64,000 bases of DNA, from contig NZ_QWGE01000001.1 of NCBI RefSeq assembly GCF_003576375.1, positions 992,001 to 1,056,000 of the forward strand. The letters are read 5' to 3'. The translations under genes and the position numbers were made by a program. Under the pieces are notes generated by a model. It had not been told where the DNA came from, did no database searches, and worked only from the letters and a program-made list of their open reading frames with translations. Shown one piece after another: positions 26,193 to 34,221 of this stretch (the first letter of the stretch is position 1; each line of letters begins with the position of its first letter). The DNA comes from Pontibacter oryzae (GTDB lineage: Bacteria; Bacteroidota; Bacteroidia; Cytophagales; Hymenobacteraceae).

Positions 26193-26911
26193 AAAACTCC
26201 CTCATCCGCGAAGCTGTAGTAGTCGTTGTCGGTGAAGATGATGTGGTCTAGTATGGGGAGGTCGAGGAACTGGCCGGCTTCCTTCATTTTTTTGGTGAGT
26301 GCAATGTCGGCGGCGCTGGGTTTAGTGTTGCCGCTGGGGTGGTTGTGCACCAGAATAATGGAGCTTGCCAGTTGCTCCAGCGCCTTTTTAAAGATGATCT
26401 TTGGGTCGGCTACGGTGCCGGCCACCCCGCCAGAGCTTATACTTTCCTTCTTCATCACCACATTGGCGCGGTTCAGCAAAATAACCCAGAACTCCTCGTG
26501 GGGCAGGTCCAGCAGCTGCGGTTTTATGTAGTTATAGATGTCAGTGGAGCAGGTGATGCGGGTTTTGGCTGCCACGGAGGTTTCCTTGCGGCGGCGACCA
26601 AGTTCCAGGGCGCTCACAATGGTAATAGCTTTAGCCTCCCCGATGCCCTTGTGCTTCATCAAGTCCTTCACGGTGAGGCGGGCCAGCTCATTTAAATCGT
26701 TGTTGATGGCGCCAAGTATAAGTTTGCCCACATCCACGGCGGTAAGTTTGGCAGTGCCCGAGCCGATGAGTATGGCAATCAGTTCGGCATCAGATAAGGC
26801 GGCTTTGCCCTTCAGCAATAGCTTTTCGCGGGGGCGGTCTTCTTCGGCCCAGGTTTTAATGTGGAGCGGCTGCACGTATGGCAGGGTGGCAGGAGCTTCG
26901 GTGTCTTTCAC
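26189..26911 (-). CDS. radC: RadC-family JAB-domain protein
   Basis: A 240-residue member of the RadC family, once linked to DNA repair. The N-terminal helix-hairpin-helix part reads ELIAILIGSGTAKLTAVDVG and KGIGEAKAITIVSALELGRR. The C-terminal JAB/MPN domain has the metal motif ILVHNHPSGNTKPSAADIALT and a downstream aspartate, DHIIF. Start at ATG 26909-26911. Its true role is unclear; E. coli RadC does not have a clear repair phenotype. Its end touches the repeat flanking the S23 gene. Confidence 0.93.
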   Translation of the reverse strand: MKDTEAPATLPYVQPLHIKTWAEEDRPREKLLLKGKAALSDAELIAILIGSGTAKLTAVDVGKLILGAINNDLNELARLTVKDLMKHKGIGEAKAITIVSALELGRRRKETSVAAKTRITCSTDIYNYIKPQLLDLPHEEFWVILLNRANVVMKKESISSGGVAGTVADPKIIFKKALEQLASSIILVHNHPSGNTKPSAADIALTKKMKEAGQFLDLPILDHIIFTDNDYYSFADEGVL

Positions 26912-27068
26912 TTGCGGTACAGATTTTGATGATGTGGCAGATGCAAGTGCAATATCTTTTGGGCTGAATTAGTTCAGCATGTCAGATTGATTTTTTGTAC
27001 TGATTTATACTTTAACTTTATAACACTGCCATCCAAACAAAAAGAGGCACTGGCGGTTCAACACTGAT

Positions 27069-28301
27069 ATGCAACGTATTCTATCTTTTGGAGTGGTAAT
27101 TCTGCTCCTGCTGCTCGTGGACCTGTATGTGTTTCAGGCCATTCGGGTGGTTACACAAAGCCTTAGCCCTTTAGCCCAACGCATTGTATACTTTATACAT
27201 TGGTCGGTGTTTGCCATTACCGCTGGCACGTTTATGCTTGCCGGAGCTACTCGGGGCACGCCACCGAGCGCCTTTCAAACGTATCTGGCAAGCACACTTT
27301 TCATCATTTTTGCCTCTAAACTGGTAGTGGTACTTTTTCTATTAGTTGATGATGTTGTACGCCTTGGCAAAATAGTGCTAAACTCAGCCAGCGATACGGC
27401 AGATTTTAATCCGTCCCGAAACAAATTCCTTAACCAAATGGGCCTGCTTGTGGCAGCTGTGCCTTTTTCGGCATTTATCTACGGCATGGTGAAGGGCGCT
27501 TACGATTACCGCGTAAAGCGTGTGGTATTGCGCTTCCCGAACTTGCCCGCCGCGTTTGATGGCTACAAAATGCTACAGATCTCTGACTTGCACACGGGTA
27601 GCTTTAACTCCACGGAGCCACTCAGAGAGGCCGTGGCGCTTATTAACAAACAAGAAGCCGACCTGGTATTCTTCACTGGTGATCTGGTTAACAACATGGC
27701 CTCGGAACTTGGCGAACACCTGCAAACGCTTAGCGGCATTAAAGCAAAAACGGCGGTATACTCCGTGCTTGGCAACCACGATTATGGCGACTATGTCAGC
27801 TGGCCAAGCCCCGAAGCCAAGCAGCAAAACCTGCAGACGCTTATCAACAGCCACCGCCAAATGGGTTGGGACATACTTATGAACGAAAACCGGCTGGTTG
27901 AGAAAGACGGCGAGAAGATTGCCATACTTGGCGTAGAGAACTGGGGCAACCGCGCTGGCTTCCCGAAGTATGGCCGCCTCGATAAAGCTTACCAAGGTGC
28001 AGAAGACGCGCCTTTCAAAGTGCTGCTCTCACACGACCCGTCGCACTGGGATGGGGAAGTCAACCAGAAGTATGACGACATCGACCTGACACTTTCAGGG
28101 CATACGCATGGCATGCAGTTTGGCGTAAACGTGCCTGGCCTTAAGTGGAGCCCGGTGCAGTACGTGTATAAGCAATGGGCAGGCCTGTACCGCAAAGGGC
28201 GCCAGCACCTGTACGTAAACACGGGCCTTGGCTTTTTGGGCTATCCGGGGCGCGTTGGTTTTTTGCCAGAAATTACGGTTTTTGAATTAAAGAAAGTGTA
28301 A
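27069..28301 (+). CDS. Membrane-anchored calcineurin-like metallophosphoesterase
   Basis: A 410-residue protein with about four N-terminal membrane helices (residues 5-25, 35-60, 75-98 and 123-140) and a cytosol- or periplasm-facing phosphoesterase domain. The metal motifs are in order: ISDLHTG (D-x-H), FTGDLVNN (GDxxN), GNHDYGDY (GNHD), LLSHDPSHW and GHTHGMQFG (GHxH). The family includes YkuE-like and UDP-diacylglucosamine hydrolases, and the membrane anchor fits YkuE-like lipid-linked substrates. The substrate is inference. Start MQRILSFGVV at 27069. Confidence 0.88.
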   Translation: MQRILSFGVVILLLLLVDLYVFQAIRVVTQSLSPLAQRIVYFIHWSVFAITAGTFMLAGATRGTPPSAFQTYLASTLFIIFASKLVVVLFLLVDDVVRLGKIVLNSASDTADFNPSRNKFLNQMGLLVAAVPFSAFIYGMVKGAYDYRVKRVVLRFPNLPAAFDGYKMLQISDLHTGSFNSTEPLREAVALINKQEADLVFFTGDLVNNMASELGEHLQTLSGIKAKTAVYSVLGNHDYGDYVSWPSPEAKQQNLQTLINSHRQMGWDILMNENRLVEKDGEKIAILGVENWGNRAGFPKYGRLDKAYQGAEDAPFKVLLSHDPSHWDGEVNQKYDDIDLTLSGHTHGMQFGVNVPGLKWSPVQYVYKQWAGLYRKGRQHLYVNTGLGFLGYPGRVGFLPEITVFELKKV

Positions 28302-28494
28302 ATTTGATGCCCTAAGGGTGTCCGGATTTATCCAGTTGCCTTTAGCCTAGGCTGCTTGGGCTTGTATATATCGGTAGGTACGCTGTTTTCAATGGATGAA
28401 CATATAAACAGGGGCCGCCGTAAAATTTCTTGAGCAGTTTATACTTTAACAAAAAAGCCCCTTGGGCAGCATCGATCAATAAATTTACAAACAG

Positions 28495-28911
28495 ATGAGC
28501 AACAAATTTTTACCTGCCTTAGCCGTTATGGCTCTTTGCTTTGCCAGCTCATGCGGCTACGACAAAACAGGTACTACTACAGAGGTGATCAACGCTAACG
28601 CTGACGAAGATGTAAACCCGGTACACATCCGCGGCTACGGCGACAGAGAGGCTGACATGAAAAACCCAGGCGCTCCTTCTCCAGATCAGTACTACGCGTT
28701 CAGTACTGCAAGCCTGTCTGCGGAGCAGCGCCGCGAGCTGGATGGAAAGGTTGCTGTAGAAATGGTAAAAGCATACTATGATCCAGAGATGCAGCTCAGC
28801 GACCTGGCCGTAAAGTATAGCCGCCAATCAAACACTAAACCTGCAGCGCCACAGCCTGCAGCCGCTACCGATACGGCTGCCTCTTCTTCTGCTACTACTC
28901 CTAACGAGTAA
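28495..28911 (+). CDS. Alanine-rich lipoprotein of unknown function
   Basis: A 138-residue lipoprotein. The signal MSNKFLPALAVMALCFASSC has the lipobox ASSC with the lipid on C20. The mature part starts GYDKTGTTTEV, is acidic and alanine/proline-rich at the C terminus, and includes one helical stretch (LSAEQRRELDGKVAVEMVKAYY). No family is recognised. It is probably an outer-membrane lipoprotein. A good terminator follows it. Confidence 0.62.
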   Translation: MSNKFLPALAVMALCFASSCGYDKTGTTTEVINANADEDVNPVHIRGYGDREADMKNPGAPSPDQYYAFSTASLSAEQRRELDGKVAVEMVKAYYDPEMQLSDLAVKYSRQSNTKPAAPQPAAATDTAASSSATTPNE

Positions 28912-28947
28912 CGTATACATTTAAGGCCATATAAGGCTCTTATACCT

Positions 28948-28987
28948 AAAAGCCTGCTGCCACTGCGCTGCAGGCTTTTACTTTTTT
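28948..28987 (+). terminator. Terminator of the lipoprotein gene
   Basis: AAAAGCCTGC at 28948-28957 pairs with GCAGGCTTTT at 28970-28979 and is followed by ACTTTTTT. Confidence 0.82.
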
Positions 28988-29113
28988 GGTGCTGCTGTTT
29001 ATTATTTTGTACTTTTACATAGCGGCTACGATATATTTTTAGCAGCCGGCATACTTTTTGGTCAATCAGGGCGTATTTAAACAGAAGCCGCTCCCAGAGA
29101 CTATTACACGCAC

Positions 29114-29764
29114 ATGCACCGACACCCATTCTGCTACATCCTTATACTTATGCTGCTGGCCCTTTGCTGCCAGCCGGCTTTGGCGCAGAGAAGTATCCGG
29201 ATAAGCGGCACGGTGCTTCAGCCCGATCGAACTACGCCTATACCGGGCGCTACCATTGTTAAGGTTAACACCAATATGGGCGTGGTTACCGACAATCTAG
29301 GTAAATTTTTGATCGACGTCGACCAGAATGACACCCTGATGATTCGGGCACTGGGCTATAAACCTTTGCTATACTTACCAAAGGCATTGCCCGTTTCCGA
29401 GCTTCGGGTAAACATTGTATTGCAGGAAGATAGCGTAATGCTGGGCGAAGTAGAGGTTACCAGCCGCCCATCCAAGGATATGATTGACCGCGCCCTGCGC
29501 AACATGAAACGCGAGCAAAACAGCCAGGCCAAGAACCCAAACTTTGTACCGCAACTGGACCCGCCCCCGCCACCTCCGGCACCGGCGCCTACCATACTTA
29601 ACCCGTTTAACCTCATGTATGACCTGCTATCCAGCGAGGGCAAGCAGAACCGCCAGCTTCAGGAGTACCTGGAAAAGCAAGAGGCAGAACGCAGGCTAAA
29701 GGAGCAGAATAAAGAGAAGGCAGAGTATAATAAGTTCTTTAAGAACAACGAAGGCTATGAGTAA
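29114..29764 (+). CDS. Secreted carboxypeptidase-regulatory-like protein
   Basis: A 216-residue protein with a signal peptide (MHRHPFCYILILMLLALCCQPALAQ) and a carboxypeptidase-regulatory-like domain at about residues 25-110: IRISGTVLQPDRTTPIPGAT, GKFLIDVDQNDTLMIRALGYKPL, VNIVLQEDSVMLGEVEVTSRP. Then a proline-rich linker (eight prolines near residue 150) and a charged C-terminal helix that resembles a coiled coil. The domain is common in the stalk of outer-membrane receptors, but no barrel follows. Role unknown; envelope location is inferred. Confidence 0.72.
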   Translation: MHRHPFCYILILMLLALCCQPALAQRSIRISGTVLQPDRTTPIPGATIVKVNTNMGVVTDNLGKFLIDVDQNDTLMIRALGYKPLLYLPKALPVSELRVNIVLQEDSVMLGEVEVTSRPSKDMIDRALRNMKREQNSQAKNPNFVPQLDPPPPPPAPAPTILNPFNLMYDLLSSEGKQNRQLQEYLEKQEAERRLKEQNKEKAEYNKFFKNNEGYE

Positions 29765-29825
29765 AGCCTTCGTCTGTAATCAGATGATTCACGCAAGTTG
29801 TAGCATATGGATATTTCAGGTTGCC

Positions 29826-30323
29826 TTAGAAGTATGAGCCGAGCCAGGAAAGTATCCAGTCAGCCATCTCCCATAGGGCCCAGAGCAATAGCACAAAAAG
29901 CACCAACACGCCTATCAGTACGCCAATAACCACACTTTTGCCGCTGCCCTGGTATTTGCCTTCCTCATAGTGCTTTTGCAAGAGGCGCACATTACGCTCA
30001 TTAGCTTTAAAGACAAAGTCGAAGATGTTGCCTACTATCGGGATACTACCAATCAGGGCATCCAGCGCAATGTTTACAAGCATCAGGGCAACCAATTTCC
30101 CGCTGGCCCCGTGGCGCGCCATCGTCATGACCAGAGTAGCCGACATGGCAAAGGAAGCCAGGTCGCCGGCAACGGGCAGCAAGCCAAGTATAGGGTCTAA
30201 ACCGAATCGGAAGTTAGTGCCGGGTAAACGAAACTGGTTATCCAGCAGGCGCACCATGTGCTCTACCCACTTTAACTTTTCGGTGCGGGGCGTGCGCGTG
30301 TAATGTGTGTTATTTGTAGCCAT
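29826..30323 (-). CDS. DUF4112-family membrane protein
   Basis: A 165-residue protein of the DUF4112 family. The hallmark is LLDNQFRLPGTNFRFGLDPILGLLPVAGDL (residues about 25-58) and then SIPIVGNIFDFVFKANERN. There are two or three membrane segments, with the last at about 128-148. The function is unknown. Start at ATG 30321-30323 (MATNNTHYTR). It faces the previous gene convergently with no strong terminator visible in the 61-base gap. Confidence 0.82.
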   Translation of the reverse strand: MATNNTHYTRTPRTEKLKWVEHMVRLLDNQFRLPGTNFRFGLDPILGLLPVAGDLASFAMSATLVMTMARHGASGKLVALMLVNIALDALIGSIPIVGNIFDFVFKANERNVRLLQKHYEEGKYQGSGKSVVIGVLIGVLVLFVLLLWALWEMADWILSWLGSYF

Positions 30324-30359
30324 ACGCGCTTATACGGCATGCTCCAGACAAAGGTCTAT

Positions 30360-30599
30360 TCACTTGCTATTATTGCGCAGCAGTGATCGTCGGTGCCATT
30401 TTGCCTTACGCTGTTTTTTAGCGGCAATCTTGTAATACTTAGTTTTGGGGCTTTTCTTTTTGAAGGATTTCGCTGTTCTGCTCTTTGAGAAAAGACCTAC
30501 CTTTTTAAAAGGCCCTTCGGCAGGCACAGTATCAACTGAAGCCTGGGCAGTAAACACAGAAACAAAAAACAGCAAGGCGATTGCTAGAACTCGGCTCAT
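30360..30599 (-). CDS. Small basic secreted hypothetical protein
   Basis: A 79-residue protein starting at ATG 30597-30599 (MSRVLAIALLFFVSVFTAQA), with a clear signal peptide. The mature part is strongly basic, with runs such as KSFKKKSPKTKYYKIAAKK and KAKWHRRSLL, about 60 residues in all. Its composition suggests a nucleic-acid- or surface-binding periplasmic peptide, but no family is known. It stands alone between two other small genes. Confidence 0.5.
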   Translation of the reverse strand: MSRVLAIALLFFVSVFTAQASVDTVPAEGPFKKVGLFSKSRTAKSFKKKSPKTKYYKIAAKKQRKAKWHRRSLLRNNSK

Positions 30600-30950
30600 A
30601 ACCAAACAATTTTATATATAAATATTCACACTTACAGATATTAATCCATACTCGTATTTATACTTTTTGTTCGATTAATTTAAAATTTTATTGTTAAAGT
30701 TTTAATATTGGTTCGGAAACGGTATTCTAGCGAGGTATGTTATAAGTATAATTATGTGTTTTAAATTGAAATGAAGGGCGTTAGAGGTGATACGCAACAC
30801 GCACAAATGGCGCACCGGGAGTAGCTTTAATCAAAAAAACCGTCTAAATCTTTCCGCGGCAACTAAGAACCTGTGCATCAAGAGCTAAGTATAAATAATT
30901 AAAAGGGTTCGGCACATCACCCTTACCCGACATCCTAGCTATACTTTCCC
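30600..30950. other. Intergenic region without recognisable features
   Basis: About 350 AT-rich bases between divergent small genes. I see no strong palindrome or RNA gene. The promoters of both neighbours must be here, but no convincing box pair stood out. Confidence 0.4.
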
Positions 30951-31205
30951 ATGAATCTATCTAAGTTTAACAAAAAACCACTGGAGCAACGCGCGGATAT
31001 AATTGTGCGGCACGGTGTGTACCTGGCCGTACGGTACAGGTCGCAGTTTGTAATTCGCCTGTATTGCGTGGGCCCGTACTTTGCCGAAGTATGGTACGAG
31101 CCACGCCGAGACCGCTTCGTGCTGGTGCGCATACTTAATGAGGCCGTTGGCCTGAAGCCATACCTGGAGATGGTAGACATTTCGGAAGTGCTGCCCGCTG
31201 CATAA
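30951..31205 (+). CDS. Small hypothetical protein
   Basis: An 84-residue protein, MNLSKFNKKPLEQRADIIVRHGVYLAVRYRSQF. It has no signal peptide or membrane segment; basic N-terminal part, then strand-rich VEVWYEPRRDRFVLVRILNEAVGLKPYLEMV-like sequence. I do not recognise the family. The coding character (aromatic-rich strands, typical codons) supports a real gene. It stands alone before the signalling block that reads the other way. Confidence 0.5.
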   Translation: MNLSKFNKKPLEQRADIIVRHGVYLAVRYRSQFVIRLYCVGPYFAEVWYEPRRDRFVLVRILNEAVGLKPYLEMVDISEVLPAA

Positions 31206-31287
31206 CAGCGCCATACTTTACAGGCAAACCCCACCTGGCCGCCAGTGTGTAAACGTATGGTAGGCGCAGGCAGGCTTTGCATCAGGC

Positions 31288-32349
31288 TTAATTACGCATC
31301 CGCAGCAGCTTATCCAAGTTAAGAATAGTGATGCGGCTGCCCTGGCTATCAATCAGTTTTTCATCTTTAAAGTCGGCGAGCGTGCGGATAACGGTTTCCT
31401 TGGATGCCCCGACAATGTTAGCCAGGTCCTCGCGCGAGATGCTGATCTGCTTTTTCGCGTTTCCTTCCCGTTCGTACTGCTTTTCCACCAGCAGTAGCGC
31501 CTCGGCCACGCGCTTACGCACCGAGTTATAGGCCAGTTTCAGTAGGCGCTCTTCCCGGTCTGCCAGATCATCGGAAAGTATCTTGATAAATTTTGCCGCC
31601 ACATCGCGGTTTCGGTCCAGCAATGAGAAAAAGTCGTCGCGCGGGATCATGTATACTTCGGCCTCCTCCAGCGCCATCGCAGACTCCCGGTAGGCCGTGT
31701 CCTCCAGCAGGTCGAGGTAACCGATAAAATCACCGGGCTTATACAGGTTGGTAATATACTCGCGCCCCTCCTCGTTGGCCTTGCAGGTTTTTACCTTACC
31801 TCGGCTCAGGAAGTATAGTGCGTTGGGCCGGTTCCCCTCCATAAACAGGTACTGCTTTTTCTTGAGCGTGGCGAGCTTGCGCTGGTCCGAGATCAGGCGG
31901 TTTAGCTCCTCATAGCCTTTGGCTTCTTCGATAAAGCCATTCAGGCCCGCCACGTTTCGTTGGAAATCGGTTTTCAAGATCTCGTTTTTCCGCAGCCGCA
32001 CTTCTATGGCATCTAGCAGCTCCACATCGTCAAAAGGCTTAGTCAGGTAATCATCGGCGCCTAGGTTCATGCCTTTTCTAAAGTCCTCTTTCTCCGATTT
32101 GGCCGTCAGGAAGATGAACGGGATGCCAGCGGTTTCCGGTGATTTGCTGAGCAGGTGCAACACGCCGTAGCCATCTAGCTGTGGCATCATGATGTCGCAC
32201 ACAATCAGGTCGGGTTGCTCTTTGCGGGCCAGGTCCACGCCGGTGCGCCCGTTATCGGCCTCCACTACCTCGTAGTTTGCCAATGCCAGAATCTCAGCGG
32301 TGTTCTCCCGAATCCCGTGGTTATCTTCTATCAGTAAAATCTTTTTCAT
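31288..32349 (-). CDS. Response regulator fused to CRP/FNR-type transcription factor
   Basis: A 353-residue regulator with three parts. The receiver domain is residues 1-125 (phospho-acceptor D52 in VCDIMMPQLDG, K at KPFDD). Next is a CRP-type cyclic-nucleotide-binding fold at about 160-275 (YLFMEGNRPNALYFLSRGKV, YKPGDFIGYLDLL). Then a winged helix at about 300-350 with ISISREDLANIVGASKETVIRTL, the CRP/FNR recognition helix. Such a fusion links a phosphorelay to CRP-like control of transcription. It overlaps the upstream kinase gene by 4 bases (ATGA), so they are cotranscribed. The targets are unknown. Confidence 0.88.
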   Translation of the reverse strand: MKKILLIEDNHGIRENTAEILALANYEVVEADNGRTGVDLARKEQPDLIVCDIMMPQLDGYGVLHLLSKSPETAGIPFIFLTAKSEKEDFRKGMNLGADDYLTKPFDDVELLDAIEVRLRKNEILKTDFQRNVAGLNGFIEEAKGYEELNRLISDQRKLATLKKKQYLFMEGNRPNALYFLSRGKVKTCKANEEGREYITNLYKPGDFIGYLDLLEDTAYRESAMALEEAEVYMIPRDDFFSLLDRNRDVAAKFIKILSDDLADREERLLKLAYNSVRKRVAEALLLVEKQYEREGNAKKQISISREDLANIVGASKETVIRTLADFKDEKLIDSQGSRITILNLDKLLRMRN

Positions 32350-33578
32350 ACTTCTGCTGTGTTAGGGATGTGTATGGTGAACGTAGTGCCTTGCCCCACC
32401 TCGCTTTGGTACGTGAGCTGCCCGCCCATCACCTCCACGTACTTTTTCACGATGTTGAGCCCAAGGCCGGTACCCTGTATGTTGGTGGCATTTTTGGCCC
32501 TGAAAAAAGGCGTGAACAAGTGCGCCTGGTCGGCTTTGGGGATGCCGATGCCCTCGTCCTGCACCGTAAGGGTGGCCATGCCGTTGGCTAGACCGGTGCG
32601 CAGGTATATGGTTTTACCTTCTTCGGAGTACTTGCTGCCGTTAGAGAGCAGGTTTAACAGGATGTTTTTAAGCAGCTGCTTGTCCAGGTTTACGGTATAC
32701 AGGTTGCTGCCGTGCTGGTAACTGATCTGCTGACCGGGCTTTAGGTTGCCCTGCATCTCCTCTACCACCTCGCCTGAGAAAGCGCACAGATCAAACGCTG
32801 AAGGCACGTTGTAAATCTTGCCTTCCTCCAGCCTGCTGATGGACAGAAAATCGTTGAGGATGTTAGTGAGGTTGCTTACCGCCGACTTAATGCGCGCCAC
32901 ATGCTTCTGCCGCTTATCGTCGGTTTCGAGGGTGGTATACTTGCCGATGAGCGAGGCCGATGAAAGCACGGTGCTGAGCGGCGTCCGGAACTCATGGGAG
33001 GCGATGGTCACGAACCTGGATTTTAGCTCGTGCAGCTCTTTCTCCTTCTGCAGCGCTTTGTGTATTTCCTGTTGGGCTTCGTAGAGGCTTCGGTTAGTGT
33101 CTTCCAGCTTCCGGATGGCTTCGGCCAGCTCCTGGGTGCGTTCTTCTACGCGCTGCTCCAGTTGGGCATTCAGCATCTGTATCTCGGCCAGGCTTTTGGC
33201 GTGCTCTATACTATAGCGGATGGAACGCTCCAGGTCGAAGGGATTGAAGGTGCCTTTCACCAGGTAATCCAGGGCGCCGGCACGCATGGCCTTCTCATCG
33301 GTTTCGCGGTCGCTTTGGCCGGTCAGAAGTATAAAAGGCGACTTAGCGCCTCCCGCCACAGCCTCGGCAATGAGTTCCAGACCGTTCTTGGCGCCCAGGT
33401 AAAAGTCCACGAGATATACATCGTGGCGGCCCTCCCTGATCAAGTCCAGCGCCTGCTCAAACGAGGGTGCCCAATCCAGCACATAGTTGCGCCCCGGTAT
33501 GTCGTCCATCACATCCCGAGTGATGATGTAGTCATCCTCATCATCATCTATCAACAATACTTTTATCTTCTCAACCAT
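32346..33578 (-). CDS. Receiver-histidine kinase hybrid
   Basis: A 410-residue protein with a receiver domain at residues 1-125 (D58 in VYLVDFYLG), a coiled linker (LNAQLEQRVEERTQELAEAIRKLEDTNRSL), and the kinase: H box SHEFRTPLSTVL, N box LLNLLSNGSKYSE, and G boxes VQDEGIGIPKADQ and GTGLGLNIVKKY. The N-terminal receiver in front of a kinase is typical of Bacteroidota and cyanobacterial phosphorelay hybrids. It is followed with a 4-base overlap by the REC-CRP gene, so it is the likely kinase or phosphodonor for it. Confidence 0.9.
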   Translation of the reverse strand: MVEKIKVLLIDDDEDDYIITRDVMDDIPGRNYVLDWAPSFEQALDLIREGRHDVYLVDFYLGAKNGLELIAEAVAGGAKSPFILLTGQSDRETDEKAMRAGALDYLVKGTFNPFDLERSIRYSIEHAKSLAEIQMLNAQLEQRVEERTQELAEAIRKLEDTNRSLYEAQQEIHKALQKEKELHELKSRFVTIASHEFRTPLSTVLSSASLIGKYTTLETDDKRQKHVARIKSAVSNLTNILNDFLSISRLEEGKIYNVPSAFDLCAFSGEVVEEMQGNLKPGQQISYQHGSNLYTVNLDKQLLKNILLNLLSNGSKYSEEGKTIYLRTGLANGMATLTVQDEGIGIPKADQAHLFTPFFRAKNATNIQGTGLGLNIVKKYVEVMGGQLTYQSEVGQGTTFTIHIPNTAEV

Positions 33579-33590
33579 AAAGCGTTTGGA

Positions 33591-33757
33591 AGTTAAAAAG
33601 TTAGAATGTTATAAGTTAGAAAGTTAATTGGGAGCGTTTATCATTCTTTAAATATGAAGAAGGCGATTTCCCATCTTGAATTGTTAACCAACGTATGACA
33701 GCGCATTATTTATACTTTTAAACTTTTTAACCGTCTAACTTCCCAACTTTCTAACCT
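33591..33757. repeat. Purine-rich inverted repeats between the signalling genes
   Basis: Left arm units GTTAAAAAGTT (33592-33602) and GTTAGAAAGTT (33615-33625) have exact inverses AACTTTTTAAC (33721-33731) and AACTTTCTAAC (33745-33755). The right arm reaches the stop of the response-regulator gene. The pattern resembles the arms around the S23 gene near 26 kb, here without a gene inside. Confidence 0.6.
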
Positions 33758-34207
33758 CTAATGTTTTGGCAGTTCAACGATTTCGAGCCAGTATTTGCTT
33801 AGGATTTTCATGACGTCTACCAGCGAGGCGAAGGTTACCGGCTTGGTGATGAAGGAACTAACGCCCAGGTTGTAGGTGCGCAGGATATCTTCTTCGGCTT
33901 TGGAGGTTGTGAGCACCACCACCGGTATTACTCGCAGGTGCTCGTCTTCCTTGATCTCCTTCAGGGCTTCGCGGCCATCTTTTTTGGGCATGTTTAGATC
34001 CAGCAGGATCAGGCCCGGTGTGGGGTGCTGCTCTTTATCTGTGAACCTGCCGCGGTTGTGGAGGTAATCCATCAGTTCCTCGCCGTTCTCCACAAACTGG
34101 ATCTGGTTGGTGAGGCGGCTTTCTTCCAGCGCCTCCTTTACCAGCATGCGGTCCTCGGCGTCGTCGTCGGCAATAAGTATGATTATCGACTTTTTGGTAG
34201 CGCTCAT
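33758..34207 (-). CDS. Single-domain response regulator (Rcp1-like)
   Basis: A 149-residue receiver starting at ATG 34205-34207 (MSATKKSIIILIADDDAEDRM). The pocket is ADDDAED at 13-19, the phosphate acceptor is D70 in LILLDLNMPKKDG, the switch TTSKAEED and the lysine at ITKPVTF. It lies 14 bases after the stop of the PAS kinase gene and is the likely substrate of that kinase. It is similar in type to the regulator near 2.4 kb. Confidence 0.9.
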   Translation of the reverse strand: MSATKKSIIILIADDDAEDRMLVKEALEESRLTNQIQFVENGEELMDYLHNRGRFTDKEQHPTPGLILLDLNMPKKDGREALKEIKEDEHLRVIPVVVLTTSKAEEDILRTYNLGVSSFITKPVTFASLVDVMKILSKYWLEIVELPKH

Positions 34208-34221
34208 ATGCAATTAATAAG

